Positions 9,175 to 19,074 are shown, numbered from the stretch's first letter. The stretch is DNA of 64,000 nt from Neoaquamicrobium sediminum (GCF_013240295.1 NZ_JABETK010000002.1:1922001-1986000), one strand, 5' to 3'. The notes: generated by a model from the sequence alone, not told the origin. Numbers and translations are program-made.

Positions 9175-10455
9175 CTAGGCAGCATCCCTCGAAGGATTTC
9201 GGTACCAGCGTTCGCGTGCAACCCTGAGCCAGTTCTTGACCGGCGCGGGCAGGTAGGTTCGCAGGCCGGCGCGAAGGCCAAGCGGCGTCGCCCATTCGTC
9301 CATCGGCAGCGGCAGCGCGATCGTAGGGCGCTGATGCGCTATGTCTTCGATGAGACGCGCATAGCTTCCAGCCATGCGCTTGAGCCCGAACTTGTTCGCC
9401 ACGCGATGCCGCGCAGCCACGGACATCGTCGCTAGTCGCTCCGGATTGTGCCCAAGCTCGTCGATGCTCCGCGCCGCCGAGCGACAATCACCAATGGGAA
9501 ACAGAACGCCTGACACGTCGTTTTCAGCGATCGTATCGGTGACGCCGGCAATGTCGGAAACAACAGGCACGCAGCCCGACGCCATTGCCTCCAGCAACGT
9601 CAGGCCAAAACCTTCGAAGCGCGAGGGCATCAGCAGCACATCGTGAGAAGCAAGCGTTTCGGGAACCTGATCCGGCGACACGGCGCCGACAAAACTGGTT
9701 CTGGCGGCATGGGGTGCCAGCCGCGTTTTCAACGCTTCAAGGTCGGGCCCATCGCCGGCGACCGTCAGCGTGACCGGCTCGGTAATAGCGGCCATGATGT
9801 CGGGAAGCCAGAAGACGCCTTTAGACGCGTCCTCGACACGCCCCAGGTAAAGAACCCTCAGCGGCTCTGCGGGCTCGCGGCGTCGTCGTCTATCGGCAAT
9901 TTCCTCGACCTCCAGCGCATTCGGTATTGCGAAAGTGCGCGAGACGGGAAAACCGTGGCGGACAACCAGGTCGCGCCGGCAGCGCTGCGACACGCCGACA
10001 GTGGCGTGGACATGGTCGCGCAGCGCGCGGGCCGCGGCGTATGTGCCGGGCGTGATGTTGTGCACGATCATGATCCGCAGCATGTGCGCAGGCAGGTATC
10101 GCGCGAGATTCATCTGCACGCGATCGGCCAGCACATTGACGAAGACACCGTCGAAGCCACGTTCGTGCAAGGCGGCCAGCATGGCCTCTGCCTGCTGCTT
10201 CTCGCTGCTGCAACTGTCGGTGTGAAGCAGCACGCCGTTCTCCGAAGTATCGGTCCAGGCGGTGGCCTCGCGCGCGTCATGCGACAGCCCCATCCACTCG
10301 ACTTCGATGCCGTGTGCCCGCAGACCCTTCCGAAGTTGCCGAAAGACCGTGTAGGTACCGCCCAGATGCGGCTTGACGAAATATGCGAGTTTCACGAAAT
10401 CACCGTCGGGTTTCCATCGCCGGGACGTCGGCGGTGTCGCCTGAATCCGTCGCAT
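9175..10455 (-). CDS. GT4-family glycosyltransferase
   Basis: A 426-residue GT-B glycosyltransferase of family GT4. The N-terminal domain begins LAYFVKPHLGGTYTVFRQL, and the C-terminal nucleotide-sugar domain has VLYLGRVEDASKG and the retaining-transferase EX7E motif SRFEGFGLTLLEAM. It would transfer a sugar from a nucleotide donor to a lipid-linked oligosaccharide at the inner face of the membrane. The ATG at 10455 lacks a clear ribosome site; a GTG at 10395 that starts just before LAYFVKP is an alternative. It is the first gene of the operon with the aminotransferase and the secreted hydrolase. Confidence 0.85.
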   Translation of the reverse strand: MRRIQATPPTSRRWKPDGDFVKLAYFVKPHLGGTYTVFRQLRKGLRAHGIEVEWMGLSHDAREATAWTDTSENGVLLHTDSCSSEKQQAEAMLAALHERGFDGVFVNVLADRVQMNLARYLPAHMLRIMIVHNITPGTYAAARALRDHVHATVGVSQRCRRDLVVRHGFPVSRTFAIPNALEVEEIADRRRRREPAEPLRVLYLGRVEDASKGVFWLPDIMAAITEPVTLTVAGDGPDLEALKTRLAPHAARTSFVGAVSPDQVPETLASHDVLLMPSRFEGFGLTLLEAMASGCVPVVSDIAGVTDTIAENDVSGVLFPIGDCRSAARSIDELGHNPERLATMSVAARHRVANKFGLKRMAGSYARLIEDIAHQRPTIALPLPMDEWATPLGLRAGLRTYLPAPVKNWLRVARERWYRNPSRDAA

Positions 10456-10671
10456 GCTAGGCCAAACGCCCCGGCTCGATAGTCGGGTATTGGTGCAAGC
10501 TGGCCCTACCCCTTTGTGGTGAGCGCGTGTGCGTGCGGCTTAGGCATGGTGCATTGGAGTGGCAGGCCAGCATCCCTGTGTCTGGCGTTTGGTGAACCAC
10601 CCTCGAAATGCCAACTGTCCTTCGGCAGCCCGCTCGACAGTATGTCACGCAAAAATCCACGAGGGGTGGAC

Positions 10672-11913
10672 ATGAAAATCGTGTTGTTCGGGCAGTTCGG
10701 CTGCGGAAACACCGGCAACGATGGATCCCTGAAGGCAATGGCGGACCTGCTGCGCGATGCGCGGCCGGACGCCGAGATTGTCTGCGCTTGTCCAAACCCG
10801 GCCAATGTGGAGTCCGACCTTGGCATCTCGTCGATCGGAACATCGCGCCCTGTCATGACCGGCAGGGTCGCTTCATTTCTCAATCGTGTGCTGTTGAGGC
10901 TTCCCGGCCGCATAATCCACCTGCTGGATCCGATCAGACAATTGAAGGGCGCCGATATGGTTCTCGTCCCGGGGACCGGTTTTCTAGACGACTTTCAGGA
11001 GATACCGCGCGGATGGCCGCTGATGATACTGCGCTGGTGCCTTGCGGCACGGCTGGTCGGCGCACGCCTGGCGTTTGTCAGCATCGGCGCCGGCCCCATC
11101 CGGCACCCGATGAGCCGCTTCTTCCTCACGGCAGCCGCGCGCCTGTGCCATTACCGCTCCTACAGGGACATCCAGTCGCGCGATTTCATGGTGGAATTGG
11201 GCATCGGTCGCGGTACGGATCAGGTCTGTCCCGATCTGGCCTTTGCCCTTGCACCGCCTCCGGCAAAGCCGAGGCCCGTCCGGGATGTTTTGACCGTCGG
11301 TGTGGGCGTCATGGCCTATTCGGGCTGGGTCAATCGCGGGGCCAACTCCGAGGAGATTTACGACCTCTATATGGGTAAGATCGTGTCCTTCATCGGGTGG
11401 CTCCTGGAAAAGGGGCACGACGTTCGGCTGCTGACCGGCGACATCATGGATCAGCGCGCCGTGTGGCACGCGCTGGAGCGCCTGCAGGCAACGCTATCTC
11501 CCGAGCTCACATCAGCCCTCATCGTCGAGCCGACGACAACGCTTTTCGAGCTCATGCGCCAGATCGCGCTGACAGACGTTGTCGTCGCCAGCAGGTTCCA
11601 CAACGTCGTCTGCGCTATCAAGCTGAAGCGGCCGTTGATCTCTCTCGGCTATGCCGAAAAGAACGAAGCGCTGCTGCGGCAGATCGGCCTTTATGGCTTC
11701 TCGCAGCACATCGAGCATTTCGATCTTGATTTGTTGAAGCAGCAATTCATGCGCGCATCGGCCGAGCGTGTCGAGATCGCTGACCGGATGGCCATCGTCA
11801 CTTCAGGCTACATGAAACGCCTGATCGCACAGCGAGACGCTGTACTTGAATTGCTGCCATCGCCTCCCGAGCGGGAAGTGGAACTCGCGCCAGGTGCGCC
11901 CTCGTCTCGCTGA
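10672..11913 (+). CDS. polysaccharide pyruvyl transferase family protein
   Basis: This 413-residue protein matches the polysaccharide pyruvyl transferase family, whose members add ketal pyruvate from phosphoenolpyruvate to polymer sugars. It opens with IVLFGQFGCGNTGNDGSLKA, then VLVPGTGFLDDF, LAFVSIGAGPI and, near the C-terminus, VVASRFHNVVCAI, the conserved SRxH segment. The ATG at 10672 is chosen because GAGGGGTGGA lies directly upstream and the family fold starts there; the open frame extends 52 codons further without similarity. It stands alone on the plus strand, convergent with the next glycosyltransferase. Pyruvylation would add negative charge to the exopolysaccharide. Confidence 0.85.
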   Translation: MKIVLFGQFGCGNTGNDGSLKAMADLLRDARPDAEIVCACPNPANVESDLGISSIGTSRPVMTGRVASFLNRVLLRLPGRIIHLLDPIRQLKGADMVLVPGTGFLDDFQEIPRGWPLMILRWCLAARLVGARLAFVSIGAGPIRHPMSRFFLTAAARLCHYRSYRDIQSRDFMVELGIGRGTDQVCPDLAFALAPPPAKPRPVRDVLTVGVGVMAYSGWVNRGANSEEIYDLYMGKIVSFIGWLLEKGHDVRLLTGDIMDQRAVWHALERLQATLSPELTSALIVEPTTTLFELMRQIALTDVVVASRFHNVVCAIKLKRPLISLGYAEKNEALLRQIGLYGFSQHIEHFDLDLLKQQFMRASAERVEIADRMAIVTSGYMKRLIAQRDAVLELLPSPPEREVELAPGAPSSR

Positions 11914-11921
11914 TCATGGCA

Positions 11922-12926
11922 TCAACCGCGGGCCGACTGCACACCGCCAGCCGTCAGGGATCGCAATGTTGCGGCGATACGCTCCATGGCATCGCCTCTG
12001 GTCATCAGGCTTCCCACAGGAGGCAGCACCGCAAACGAAGGACGCCTGCTTAAGGCGAAGCGGATGAGATTGGCTACCCCCGGTTCCCGCCGAACAAAGT
12101 GGGAAACCGCGCACCAGTAGGCCCGCGCCGCCAGGCTGTTTACCGCAAGCCTCCTGAGCCTTTCCGCTTGAGCCAGATTTGCGCCCGGCCCGGCGAAGAA
12201 AACGTTGAAGGCCCGCTCCATCTCGACGTTCCACATATGGACGTCGCGAACCGCGGACGATTTGTTTTCACCGTGGATACGGGAGATGACCTGCGTGGCG
12301 TCGACCTGCGCGACATCGCCTATGGCGGCGAAACGCATCCACAACTCGACGTCATCGGTATGGGTGAGCTCGGCGCGATAGTGTCCCACACGTTTTTGCG
12401 TGCTTGTCCGCACGACCACGGCCGGACCGGCAACCGGATTGCGACCGGTTCGACAGAACTCTTCAAGGAAGTCGCCGCCTGCCATCACCTGATAGCCTTC
12501 TGCGGCTCCATCCGTCGATGCAAGAGAGGCCTCGTCGTCGCCCATGACGAACCGCGTGGGCCCGTAAACGAGATTGACATTGCGGTGTCGCTCCATGATC
12601 GCGACCGCGCGCGCCAGAGCCCCGGGCGTAAACAAATCGTCGGCGCACAGAACGGCGAAATAATCCGAACGCGCCCAGTCTATGCCTTCATTGAAGGAGG
12701 AGGTCGATCCGAGATTTTTGGTGCGGGCTCGCACCTCGATCCGCGGATCCTCGGATGCATGTCGGCGAGCGATCGCGACGCTTTCGTCGGTCGACGCATT
12801 GTCGATAACCAGCACCCGCATTCCAGATTCACGGTAAGATCGGATGCTTTGGAGGCACTCGTCCAGGTAACGCGCGTAGTTGTAGCTCGGAACGAGAATG
12901 TCGATGCTGGCGATCTTGTTGCTCAT
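11922..12926 (-). CDS. GT2-family glycosyltransferase
   Basis: A 334-residue GT-A transferase. It starts SIDILVPSYNYARYLDECL, has the DNASTDES nucleotide-binding segment and the LCADDLFTPG segment that supplies the metal-binding acidic residues, and later DDVELWMRFA, which fits the catalytic ED/DD region. The ATG overlaps the stop of the flippase gene (ATGA), so the two are coupled. It would add one sugar to the lipid-linked repeat unit on the cytoplasmic face. The donor sugar is not predictable. Confidence 0.85.
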   Translation of the reverse strand: MSNKIASIDILVPSYNYARYLDECLQSIRSYRESGMRVLVIDNASTDESVAIARRHASEDPRIEVRARTKNLGSTSSFNEGIDWARSDYFAVLCADDLFTPGALARAVAIMERHRNVNLVYGPTRFVMGDDEASLASTDGAAEGYQVMAGGDFLEEFCRTGRNPVAGPAVVVRTSTQKRVGHYRAELTHTDDVELWMRFAAIGDVAQVDATQVISRIHGENKSSAVRDVHMWNVEMERAFNVFFAGPGANLAQAERLRRLAVNSLAARAYWCAVSHFVRREPGVANLIRFALSRRPSFAVLPPVGSLMTRGDAMERIAATLRSLTAGGVQSARG

Positions 12927-14431
12927 GCCTGGCCCGTTCCCTGAAGAACGCCTCTTTCTCCTCCCCTCTCGGCGGAACGGTCCTCCCCGCGCCATATCCA
13001 TTGCCGCAGTCGAAGCAGATTGAGCATCTCGGAGAGCACGGGATGGCGCGTGAGCAACACGCCCGCCAGCCAGCCGCAGAAGGCTAGAAGCAAGACCGCC
13101 CCGAACTCCAGGACGGTGAAATCGAGATCAGGCCGGATCCAGCAGGTGAAACCCACCGGGCATGCCATCGCCGCGACCGTGACGATCGCGCTGCTGCCGA
13201 TCGCGCCGGCAAGGTCGCGCCAAGTAAACGAAACAGCCTTCCGCGCATAATGAAGCGCGATGATCATTTGCAACGGCAGGGCCACCAACTGGCTCCAGGC
13301 CATCGCCGTCAATCCGAACATGCTGGCGCTGCACAGGATGACTGCGGCGCTGGACTTGGCGGTCAGGTTGGAAACGAATGCCGTCTTGTTCTTGCCTGTA
13401 GCCATTAGCAGCGGATGGGTAAGTATGACGGGGAAGAAGAAGATGCCCCCAACCGCGACGATCCGGACAAGCGGCACCACCTCCATCCAGGCCGGCCCAA
13501 GGATGAGGTTGACGACCGGCCGCGCAAGCAGCGCCATCAAAAGCAGGGCCGGCCAGTAGATCACGCAAATAAGCCTCAACGCATGCAAATACGCGCGCTT
13601 GACGTCCCGCCCGTTGCGCACGCCGTCGGCAAGGGCTGGAAAGGCGATCGAGAATACCGAAGACAGCAGCATCTTGTCGGGTATGCCCGAGATCGCATTC
13701 ATGCGGCTGTAGAGCCCGACATCGGACATCGGCATGAAGCGGCCAAGCACGAGTTGCGGGATCGCCTCGTAGATCTTGTCGACGATGCCTGCCGCGCCCC
13801 GGAACCGGCCGAAATCCAGCACGACCCGCCACGCGGAAACTGTCGGCTTCGTCGGCAGGGCGTCTGGATGGATGAAACTCGTCATCAGTGTCGTTGCGCA
13901 CGCAGCAACGAGATTGCCCCATGCATAGCTCATGAAGCCGAATCCCATCGCCGCGAGGCTGATGGTGGTGATGGCCATCGCCACGATCGAGGCCACGCGG
14001 ATCCTTGCCGTGTTGCCGAAATCGAGCTCGCGATGCAGCAACGCCACCGCCGGGTAGGACATGGTGTCGATCACGGTTGCCAGGATCATGACGGCGAGAA
14101 AAAGCTGCAGCCCTTCCTCGCCATAAAACCGCGACAGCATGGGGGCAGCCAGCATCAGGCCTACCCCCAACATCACGCATGCACAGATGAGTATGGTGCC
14201 GGAACTCTGCACCTCCTCCGCATTCACGGCCGGTCGCTGCACGAGGAACTCGGCGGTGAAGAATTCGCGCAAAGAGAAGGTGATGACGCACACACCCAGG
14301 CCGACCACGGCGATGCCGATCTCCGCCGGCGTCAAGAGCCGAGAGAGGGTTGCCACGAGCACGAAATTGATGATGAGCGAAAGATACTGCTCAACCGAAG
14401 CCATCACGAAGGCACGTCGAACGCGATTCAT
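12923..14431 (-). CDS. lipopolysaccharide/exopolysaccharide flippase (Wzx-like)
   Basis: A 502-residue polytopic protein with about a dozen hydrophobic segments and no cleavable signal. The N-terminal stretch VATLSRLLTPAEIGIAVVGL is typical of the polysaccharide transporter (MOP/Wzx) superfamily, and the mid-protein FRGAAGIVDKIYEAIPQLVLGRF also fits. It would flip undecaprenyl-linked repeat units across the inner membrane. It is coupled to the downstream GT2 gene. No other Wzx candidate is visible here, so it is probably the flippase of this locus. Confidence 0.85.
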   Translation of the reverse strand: MNRVRRAFVMASVEQYLSLIINFVLVATLSRLLTPAEIGIAVVGLGVCVITFSLREFFTAEFLVQRPAVNAEEVQSSGTILICACVMLGVGLMLAAPMLSRFYGEEGLQLFLAVMILATVIDTMSYPAVALLHRELDFGNTARIRVASIVAMAITTISLAAMGFGFMSYAWGNLVAACATTLMTSFIHPDALPTKPTVSAWRVVLDFGRFRGAAGIVDKIYEAIPQLVLGRFMPMSDVGLYSRMNAISGIPDKMLLSSVFSIAFPALADGVRNGRDVKRAYLHALRLICVIYWPALLLMALLARPVVNLILGPAWMEVVPLVRIVAVGGIFFFPVILTHPLLMATGKNKTAFVSNLTAKSSAAVILCSASMFGLTAMAWSQLVALPLQMIIALHYARKAVSFTWRDLAGAIGSSAIVTVAAMACPVGFTCWIRPDLDFTVLEFGAVLLLAFCGWLAGVLLTRHPVLSEMLNLLRLRQWIWRGEDRSAERGGERGVLQGTGQA

Positions 14432-14488
14432 TACCCCTCCTGCCCGGCCGGCCGCCGCCGGCTTTCATGGTCTGCTGAAGACCGCCTG

Positions 14489-14872
14489 CTATCCTGGCTT
14501 ATCGAGGACGGAGAGCCGGTCGTGTCTCAGGCGCATCGCATCGACGATGCGGCCCGCCTCCATCCATTGCGACTTGGCAGCGACAGCGCTGCTTTGGCGT
14601 AGCGCGTTAGCGGCATCTTTCAGCAACCCCTGGACGCCATCATGATCGATCCTGCCGGTCTCTTCCAATTCGAGCAATAGAGATTGACAGATGTAGAGAG
14701 CGGCCAGGCTCAAAGATCGCGTCTCGGAACTGCTTATGACCACGTCCATTTCGGTCGTACTCCACACGATCTGCCCAGCTACCGAGCAGACATTGACCGA
14801 TAACTCGCCGATGCTGATGCTCGCACCGAGCGCACTCGAAATCGCTTTGAACGATTTGTCCTTTTGCGGCAT
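14489..14872 (-). CDS. small hypothetical protein
   Basis: I do not recognise this 127-residue reading frame. It has no membrane segment or signal. The C-terminal half (LLKDAANALRQSSAVAAKSQ onward) looks helical, and the composition fits a real soluble protein. No strong ribosome site precedes the ATG, so expression is uncertain. It lies alone between the flippase operon and the WecA-like gene. Confidence 0.5.
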   Translation of the reverse strand: MPQKDKSFKAISSALGASISIGELSVNVCSVAGQIVWSTTEMDVVISSSETRSLSLAALYICQSLLLELEETGRIDHDGVQGLLKDAANALRQSSAVAAKSQWMEAGRIVDAMRLRHDRLSVLDKPG

Positions 14873-15163
14873 CCGAATGACACCGGGTTAAGCCTTTGGT
14901 TGCATCGGCGAGTGGGGGCGATGGACTCGCGCCGCTATGGCTCGAAACAGCGATGCGGCGGATAACGGGAGGGGTTCCCAAGGCACATGGTGCTGCTCGG
15001 CAACCCTTACCCTCCACCAGAGGATTACGCAGCTAGTTCTTTTGGGCCCAACGGCTCCCTGAATGTCCAGATAGAGTGGAGCAGCGTTCAAGCTAGCATT
15101 GAGCCATGTTCGGATCGCGCAAGTGATACCGATCATTTGGTTGGGAAGGGCTTGGAGGCGGGG

Positions 15164-16267
15164 TTGCCAAATCTCTACGCACATCTTCTGAACGCGATCC
15201 TGACGACCGTGTTGCTGATCGAAGTCATGCGCCGCGTTGCGCCCGGCTTCCGGCTCGTCGATCTTCCAGATTTGCGAAAGCAGCACGAAGGCGCGGTGCC
15301 GCTCTGCGGTGGACTGGCGATCTTCGGCGCTTTCCTGATAACCGCCCTCGGTTTTGACGGGCATCACGAGGTGCCCTGGTACATGGCCGCGGGCATCGGC
15401 ATCCTGGTCCTGACGGGTGCCGCCGACGATCGCTGGGGTCTGCGCGCAGCGACGCGCCTGGTCATCCAGCTTTGTGCCGCCTTGTTGCTCATCCTTCCTG
15501 GAATGAGCCTGTCGATCCATCTGGGCTATGTCGGCGAATTGCCGGTGCTGCTGTCACCCCTGCTCGGCGGTGCGCTTGCCCTCGTTTTCCTCGTCGGCAG
15601 CGTCAATGCGATCAATATGCTCGACGGCATCGACGGTCTCGCCGGTGCAAGCGTCGCTGCCGCGCTTTTCTGGCTCGCGCTCATAGCCGCCCATGTGGGT
15701 GACACCGACGTGGTATTGCAGGCGCTCGTGCTGCTGGCAGCAACGATCGGCTTCCTCGTCTTCAACATGCGCCATCCCTGGCGGTCCAAGGCCAGCGTCT
15801 TCCTCGGAGATGCCGGCAGCGCCATGCTCGGTGCGTTCCTGGCCTACTTCGTCGTTCGCCTCTCGACCGGCAGCAGCGTCGCATTTGTCAGTGCACTGTG
15901 GATCCTGGTGATCCCGTTCATGGATACGCTGAGCCTTATCATGCGCCGCATCGCGGCTAGGCGTAGCCCCTTTTCGCCAGATCGGATGCATCTGCACCAC
16001 CTGCTGGTCGACCGCGGCATGCCGCACGCGCAGGCTGCCATTATGATCGCAGGTGTCAGCGCGCTGTGCGGCGCAATTGGCTATTTCGGCATTCTGTTCG
16101 GCGTACCGGATATTCTGATGGCGCTCGGCCTTGCGATCCCGGTTGCCGCGCACGTCGCAGCGGTGACTGCACTCACCGGAGCCGGGCGGAGCTCCAATGT
16201 CCAGCCTGCTGGCAATGCGGGCTTCGTCAGGCGTGACACACCGCCAGTCATGGGAGGTGGGCAATGA
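15164..16267 (+). CDS. undecaprenyl-phosphate sugar-1-phosphate transferase (WecA/MraY family)
   Basis: A membrane protein of about 367 residues that would start polymer assembly by moving a HexNAc-1-phosphate onto undecaprenyl phosphate. Motifs in order are GAADDRWGLR (Mg-binding Asp pair), NAINMLDGIDGLAG, FLGDAGSAMLGAF and the HxHH carbohydrate-binding motif MHLHHLL, among about ten membrane helices. I place the start at the TTG at 15164 because GGAGG lies six bases upstream and the next residues lead into the first helix. The frame is open back to an ATG at 14987, which would add 59 residues unlike the family. It heads a plus-strand operon with ATGA coupling to the next gene. Confidence 0.85.
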   Translation: MPNLYAHLLNAILTTVLLIEVMRRVAPGFRLVDLPDLRKQHEGAVPLCGGLAIFGAFLITALGFDGHHEVPWYMAAGIGILVLTGAADDRWGLRAATRLVIQLCAALLLILPGMSLSIHLGYVGELPVLLSPLLGGALALVFLVGSVNAINMLDGIDGLAGASVAAALFWLALIAAHVGDTDVVLQALVLLAATIGFLVFNMRHPWRSKASVFLGDAGSAMLGAFLAYFVVRLSTGSSVAFVSALWILVIPFMDTLSLIMRRIAARRSPFSPDRMHLHHLLVDRGMPHAQAAIMIAGVSALCGAIGYFGILFGVPDILMALGLAIPVAAHVAAVTALTGAGRSSNVQPAGNAGFVRRDTPPVMGGGQ

Positions 16268-17154
16268 CCACTGTTCTGGCCGACCGGAAGTCGGGAGCAG
16301 CTTCAGGAGCAGGCCGTACTCGGACCGGCGTGTCGGTGCTCATCATGACCTTCAACGAGGAGCAGAACCTGCCGGCTTGCCTTGCCTCGGTCGACTGGAG
16401 CGACGATGTGGTGGTGCTGGATTCCTTCAGCACAGACCGCACCGTCGAGATCGCACGGGCAGCAGGCGCACGTGTGGTGCAGCATCACTACACGACCGAA
16501 AACGGCCAGCGCATGTTCGGGCTCACCCAGATTCCGTTCCTCAACGAGTGGGTCTATACGCCCGACGCCGACGAGATCACGCCCGAAGAACTGCGCGACG
16601 AAATGCTGGCGATCGCCGCCGATCAAGGCCGGCCGGAAGCATTTTTCAAGGCGCGCTACAAGAACATGTTCATGGGGCGCTGGATCAAGCACGCGAGCCT
16701 GTATCCCACCTGGATCACACGGCTTGTCAGGCCCGCCAAGGTCCGCTTCGACCGCGAGGTCCATTCCGTCTGCGCTTCCGACCAGCCGGGTGGCCTGCTG
16801 AAAGCGCATTTCATCCACTACAGCTTCAACAACGGGCTCCGCGCCTGGTTCGACAAACACAACCGCTATTCGAGCGTGGAGGCTGAACTCGCGATCGAGA
16901 ATCCGCCGCCGCCGCTACGCTGGGCATCCTTGTTCAGCCGACGTGCCGACCAGCGGCGCGGCGCGCTGAAGGCGATGGCAGCCAGGCTGCCGTTCCGCCC
17001 CACCCTGCGCTTTCTCTACATGTACGTGCTGCGCGGCGGCTTCCTCGACGGCTGGCCGGGCTACGCCTATTGCCGGCTCATTTCCGGCTATGAGTTCATG
17101 ATTGGGCTGAAGACGGAAGAGCTTCGTCGCAGGCGGCAAGGCCTGCGGATCTGA
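16264..17154 (+). CDS. GT2-family glycosyltransferase (WaaE/KdtX-like)
   Basis: A 296-residue GT-A transferase resembling the WaaE-type subgroup of GT2. It has SVLIMTFNEEQNLPACLASV, VVLDSFSTDRTVEIA, the TPDADEITPEEL acidic segment and, later, FDREVHSVC and LKAHFIHYSFNN, which are typical of that subgroup. The ATG overlaps the stop of the WecA-like gene (ATGA). As second gene behind the initiating transferase it is a good candidate for the enzyme adding the second sugar of the repeat unit. Confidence 0.85.
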   Translation: MTTVLADRKSGAASGAGRTRTGVSVLIMTFNEEQNLPACLASVDWSDDVVVLDSFSTDRTVEIARAAGARVVQHHYTTENGQRMFGLTQIPFLNEWVYTPDADEITPEELRDEMLAIAADQGRPEAFFKARYKNMFMGRWIKHASLYPTWITRLVRPAKVRFDREVHSVCASDQPGGLLKAHFIHYSFNNGLRAWFDKHNRYSSVEAELAIENPPPPLRWASLFSRRADQRRGALKAMAARLPFRPTLRFLYMYVLRGGFLDGWPGYAYCRLISGYEFMIGLKTEELRRRRQGLRI

Positions 17155-17162
17155 CGACCGCG

Positions 17163-17812
17163 ATGCAGCTCATGAATGCACTCATCACAACGGGTATCGG
17201 GAGAGCAAGCATGCTCGCCGCGGCCGCTTTGGCGGCAATTGCGGTTTTCGTGCTCTATCTCTGTCTGGTCGCCCTGGCCGAACCGCTGCTGACGGTGAGG
17301 GACGCGTTCGCGAGGACCGATGTCATTGTGGTGCTTGGGGAGACGGACCGCCGCGCGCTGCAAAAGCGGCAGAGCTGTGGCTCGCCGGCCTGGCGCCCAG
17401 GATTCTCGTATCGGGCGACGGCGACTGTCTGTACATCCGCGACGCCATGATTGCAGCGGGCGTGTCCAGGGGTGCCATAACCACGGAATGTCGATCCGGT
17501 AGTACCCGCGAAAACGCGCAGCTCTCCGCTCCCATACTTGCCAGATCTGAGATGGCTTCGGCCACGCTCGTGACAAGCTGGTACCATTCGCGCCGCGCTC
17601 TGGCGAGCTTCGAAAGGGCCTGTCCGCGCATCGACTGGAAATCCAATCCGACGGAACCCCCGCCGACATTTCCAGGAGCCGCATTCAGCCATCACGGCCC
17701 CGCGATAGCCCAGGAATATGCCAAGACCGTCGTCTACGCGCTCGGCGATCTCGCGCGAGATATCGAAGCTACGGATAAGCCCACTGGCTGGTGCGCGGGA
17801 GAACCGGCATGA
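17163..17812 (+). CDS. YdcF/SanA-like DUF218 membrane protein (frameshifted)
   Basis: Two frames join into about 217 residues. The N-terminus carries one membrane helix (residues about 17-40), followed by the DUF218 start DVIVVLGG and, in the second frame, PRILVSGDG, RSGSTRENAQL and VTSWYHSRRAL, which together define the YdcF/ElyC family. The break is at a run of four G (17337-17340); one more G gives a continuous VLGGDGPPRAAKAAELW. Members are linked to envelope polysaccharide metabolism, but the reaction is not established. It sits between a glycosyltransferase and the putative polymerase, whose ATG overlaps its stop, so a role in handling the lipid-linked glycan is plausible. Confidence 0.75.
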
Positions 17813-19071
17813 GCTGGGCCCTGACCTTGATTTTCACCGGCATCGTCGCCTGGTTCCTTGCCACCGGCTTTGCCTCCCCACGGCGGGTCTACGAGTTTCC
17901 GTTTCTTGCAGGGATGATGGCGTTTGCCTTCCTGGTGCCGCAGATTCCGCCGGTCATCAGCGATATGACGCTGCCGGAGGGCGCCTATACCGCCGCGATG
18001 GGCGTCGCGGTGCTTTGCATGGCGATGATCCGTGTTGGCTGGCGGGAGAATGCCGCGCCGCTTCCGTTTTTCGCCCAGAGCTTTTCCGAAGCGAGGCTTC
18101 TGAAAGTCGCCATCGTCATGTCGCTCGTGGGAGCGCTGTTCTACTTCCAGCTCAGCCGCATGCCCTCGGAACTGACCGTCGGCGTTCAGATGTCCGGCAT
18201 CAGCGTGGTTTACCTGTTCTTCGGCCGGCTTCTGATTTACGGACTTGCCATCGCCGCCCTGTGTTTCGCACGACGACCGAGTTGGCTGGCCGGCGCGGTC
18301 ATCGCCTTCGACCTGGTATTCTGCCTCGACCGGATTCTGGTCACGGGCAAGCGTGCCGAGACCCTGGAAATCGTTTTGATCCTGGCGCTTGCCTACTGGT
18401 TCCATCGCGGCTGGACACCGCCACGTCTTGCTGCGATCGCTGGCGTGGTCGGCATCACGCTCGTCATGGGAAGCCTCGCCGACTACCGTCACATCAACCG
18501 CGAAAGCGGTGGCTTCGACGCCCGGCAGATCATGGAGATCGATGTCGTCGACAACTTCAGGGAAAACCTGGCCAATGGCGGGCTCGAGTTTCGCAACGCC
18601 GTCCAGCGCATAGGGCAGATCGATCGCAGCGGCGAATTCGACTACGGCGCGGTTCACTGGAACCGTCTCGTCTTCAACTTCGTGCCTGCCCAGATTCTTG
18701 GGGCCTCGACGAAGAAGGCATTGATGATCCCGACGCCGGAACCCTCGCGAGACTATCTTCCCCCAACGGGCACGACCGAGACCGGCTTTGTCGATGCTTT
18801 CCTGTCGTTCTGGTATTTCGGAGCGGTCAAGTTTCTCATCCTCTCCTATCTCATGTCCCGCATCTGGGCCTCGGCCATGAGCGGGTCCACGACGGGACAG
18901 ATCGTCTACATGCTCAGCATCGTACCTGCGATGCATTCCATTTCACATGTGACCGACTGGGTGTTGCAGGTCTGGGTGCACATGATCTTTTTCCTGGCGC
19001 CGGCACTGTTGTTGGCATCGCTGCACCAGGTCAAAAGCCGACACCGGCTTGTGCCGGCAACGGTGGCGTGA
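17809..19071 (+). CDS. polytopic membrane protein, candidate polysaccharide polymerase (Wzy-like)
   Basis: A 420-residue protein with about ten to twelve hydrophobic helices and a large hydrophilic loop around residues 225-315 (including GGFDARQIMEIDVVDNFREN and TPEPSRDYLPPTG). This is the usual shape of O-antigen or EPS polymerases, whose sequences are poorly conserved. The start at 17809 is chosen over 17791 because it overlaps the previous stop (ATGA). The assignment rests on topology, a locus otherwise complete except for a polymerase, and its place between sugar-assembly genes. Confidence 0.6.
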   Translation: MSWALTLIFTGIVAWFLATGFASPRRVYEFPFLAGMMAFAFLVPQIPPVISDMTLPEGAYTAAMGVAVLCMAMIRVGWRENAAPLPFFAQSFSEARLLKVAIVMSLVGALFYFQLSRMPSELTVGVQMSGISVVYLFFGRLLIYGLAIAALCFARRPSWLAGAVIAFDLVFCLDRILVTGKRAETLEIVLILALAYWFHRGWTPPRLAAIAGVVGITLVMGSLADYRHINRESGGFDARQIMEIDVVDNFRENLANGGLEFRNAVQRIGQIDRSGEFDYGAVHWNRLVFNFVPAQILGASTKKALMIPTPEPSRDYLPPTGTTETGFVDAFLSFWYFGAVKFLILSYLMSRIWASAMSGSTTGQIVYMLSIVPAMHSISHVTDWVLQVWVHMIFFLAPALLLASLHQVKSRHRLVPATVA

Positions 19072-19074
19072 CCC

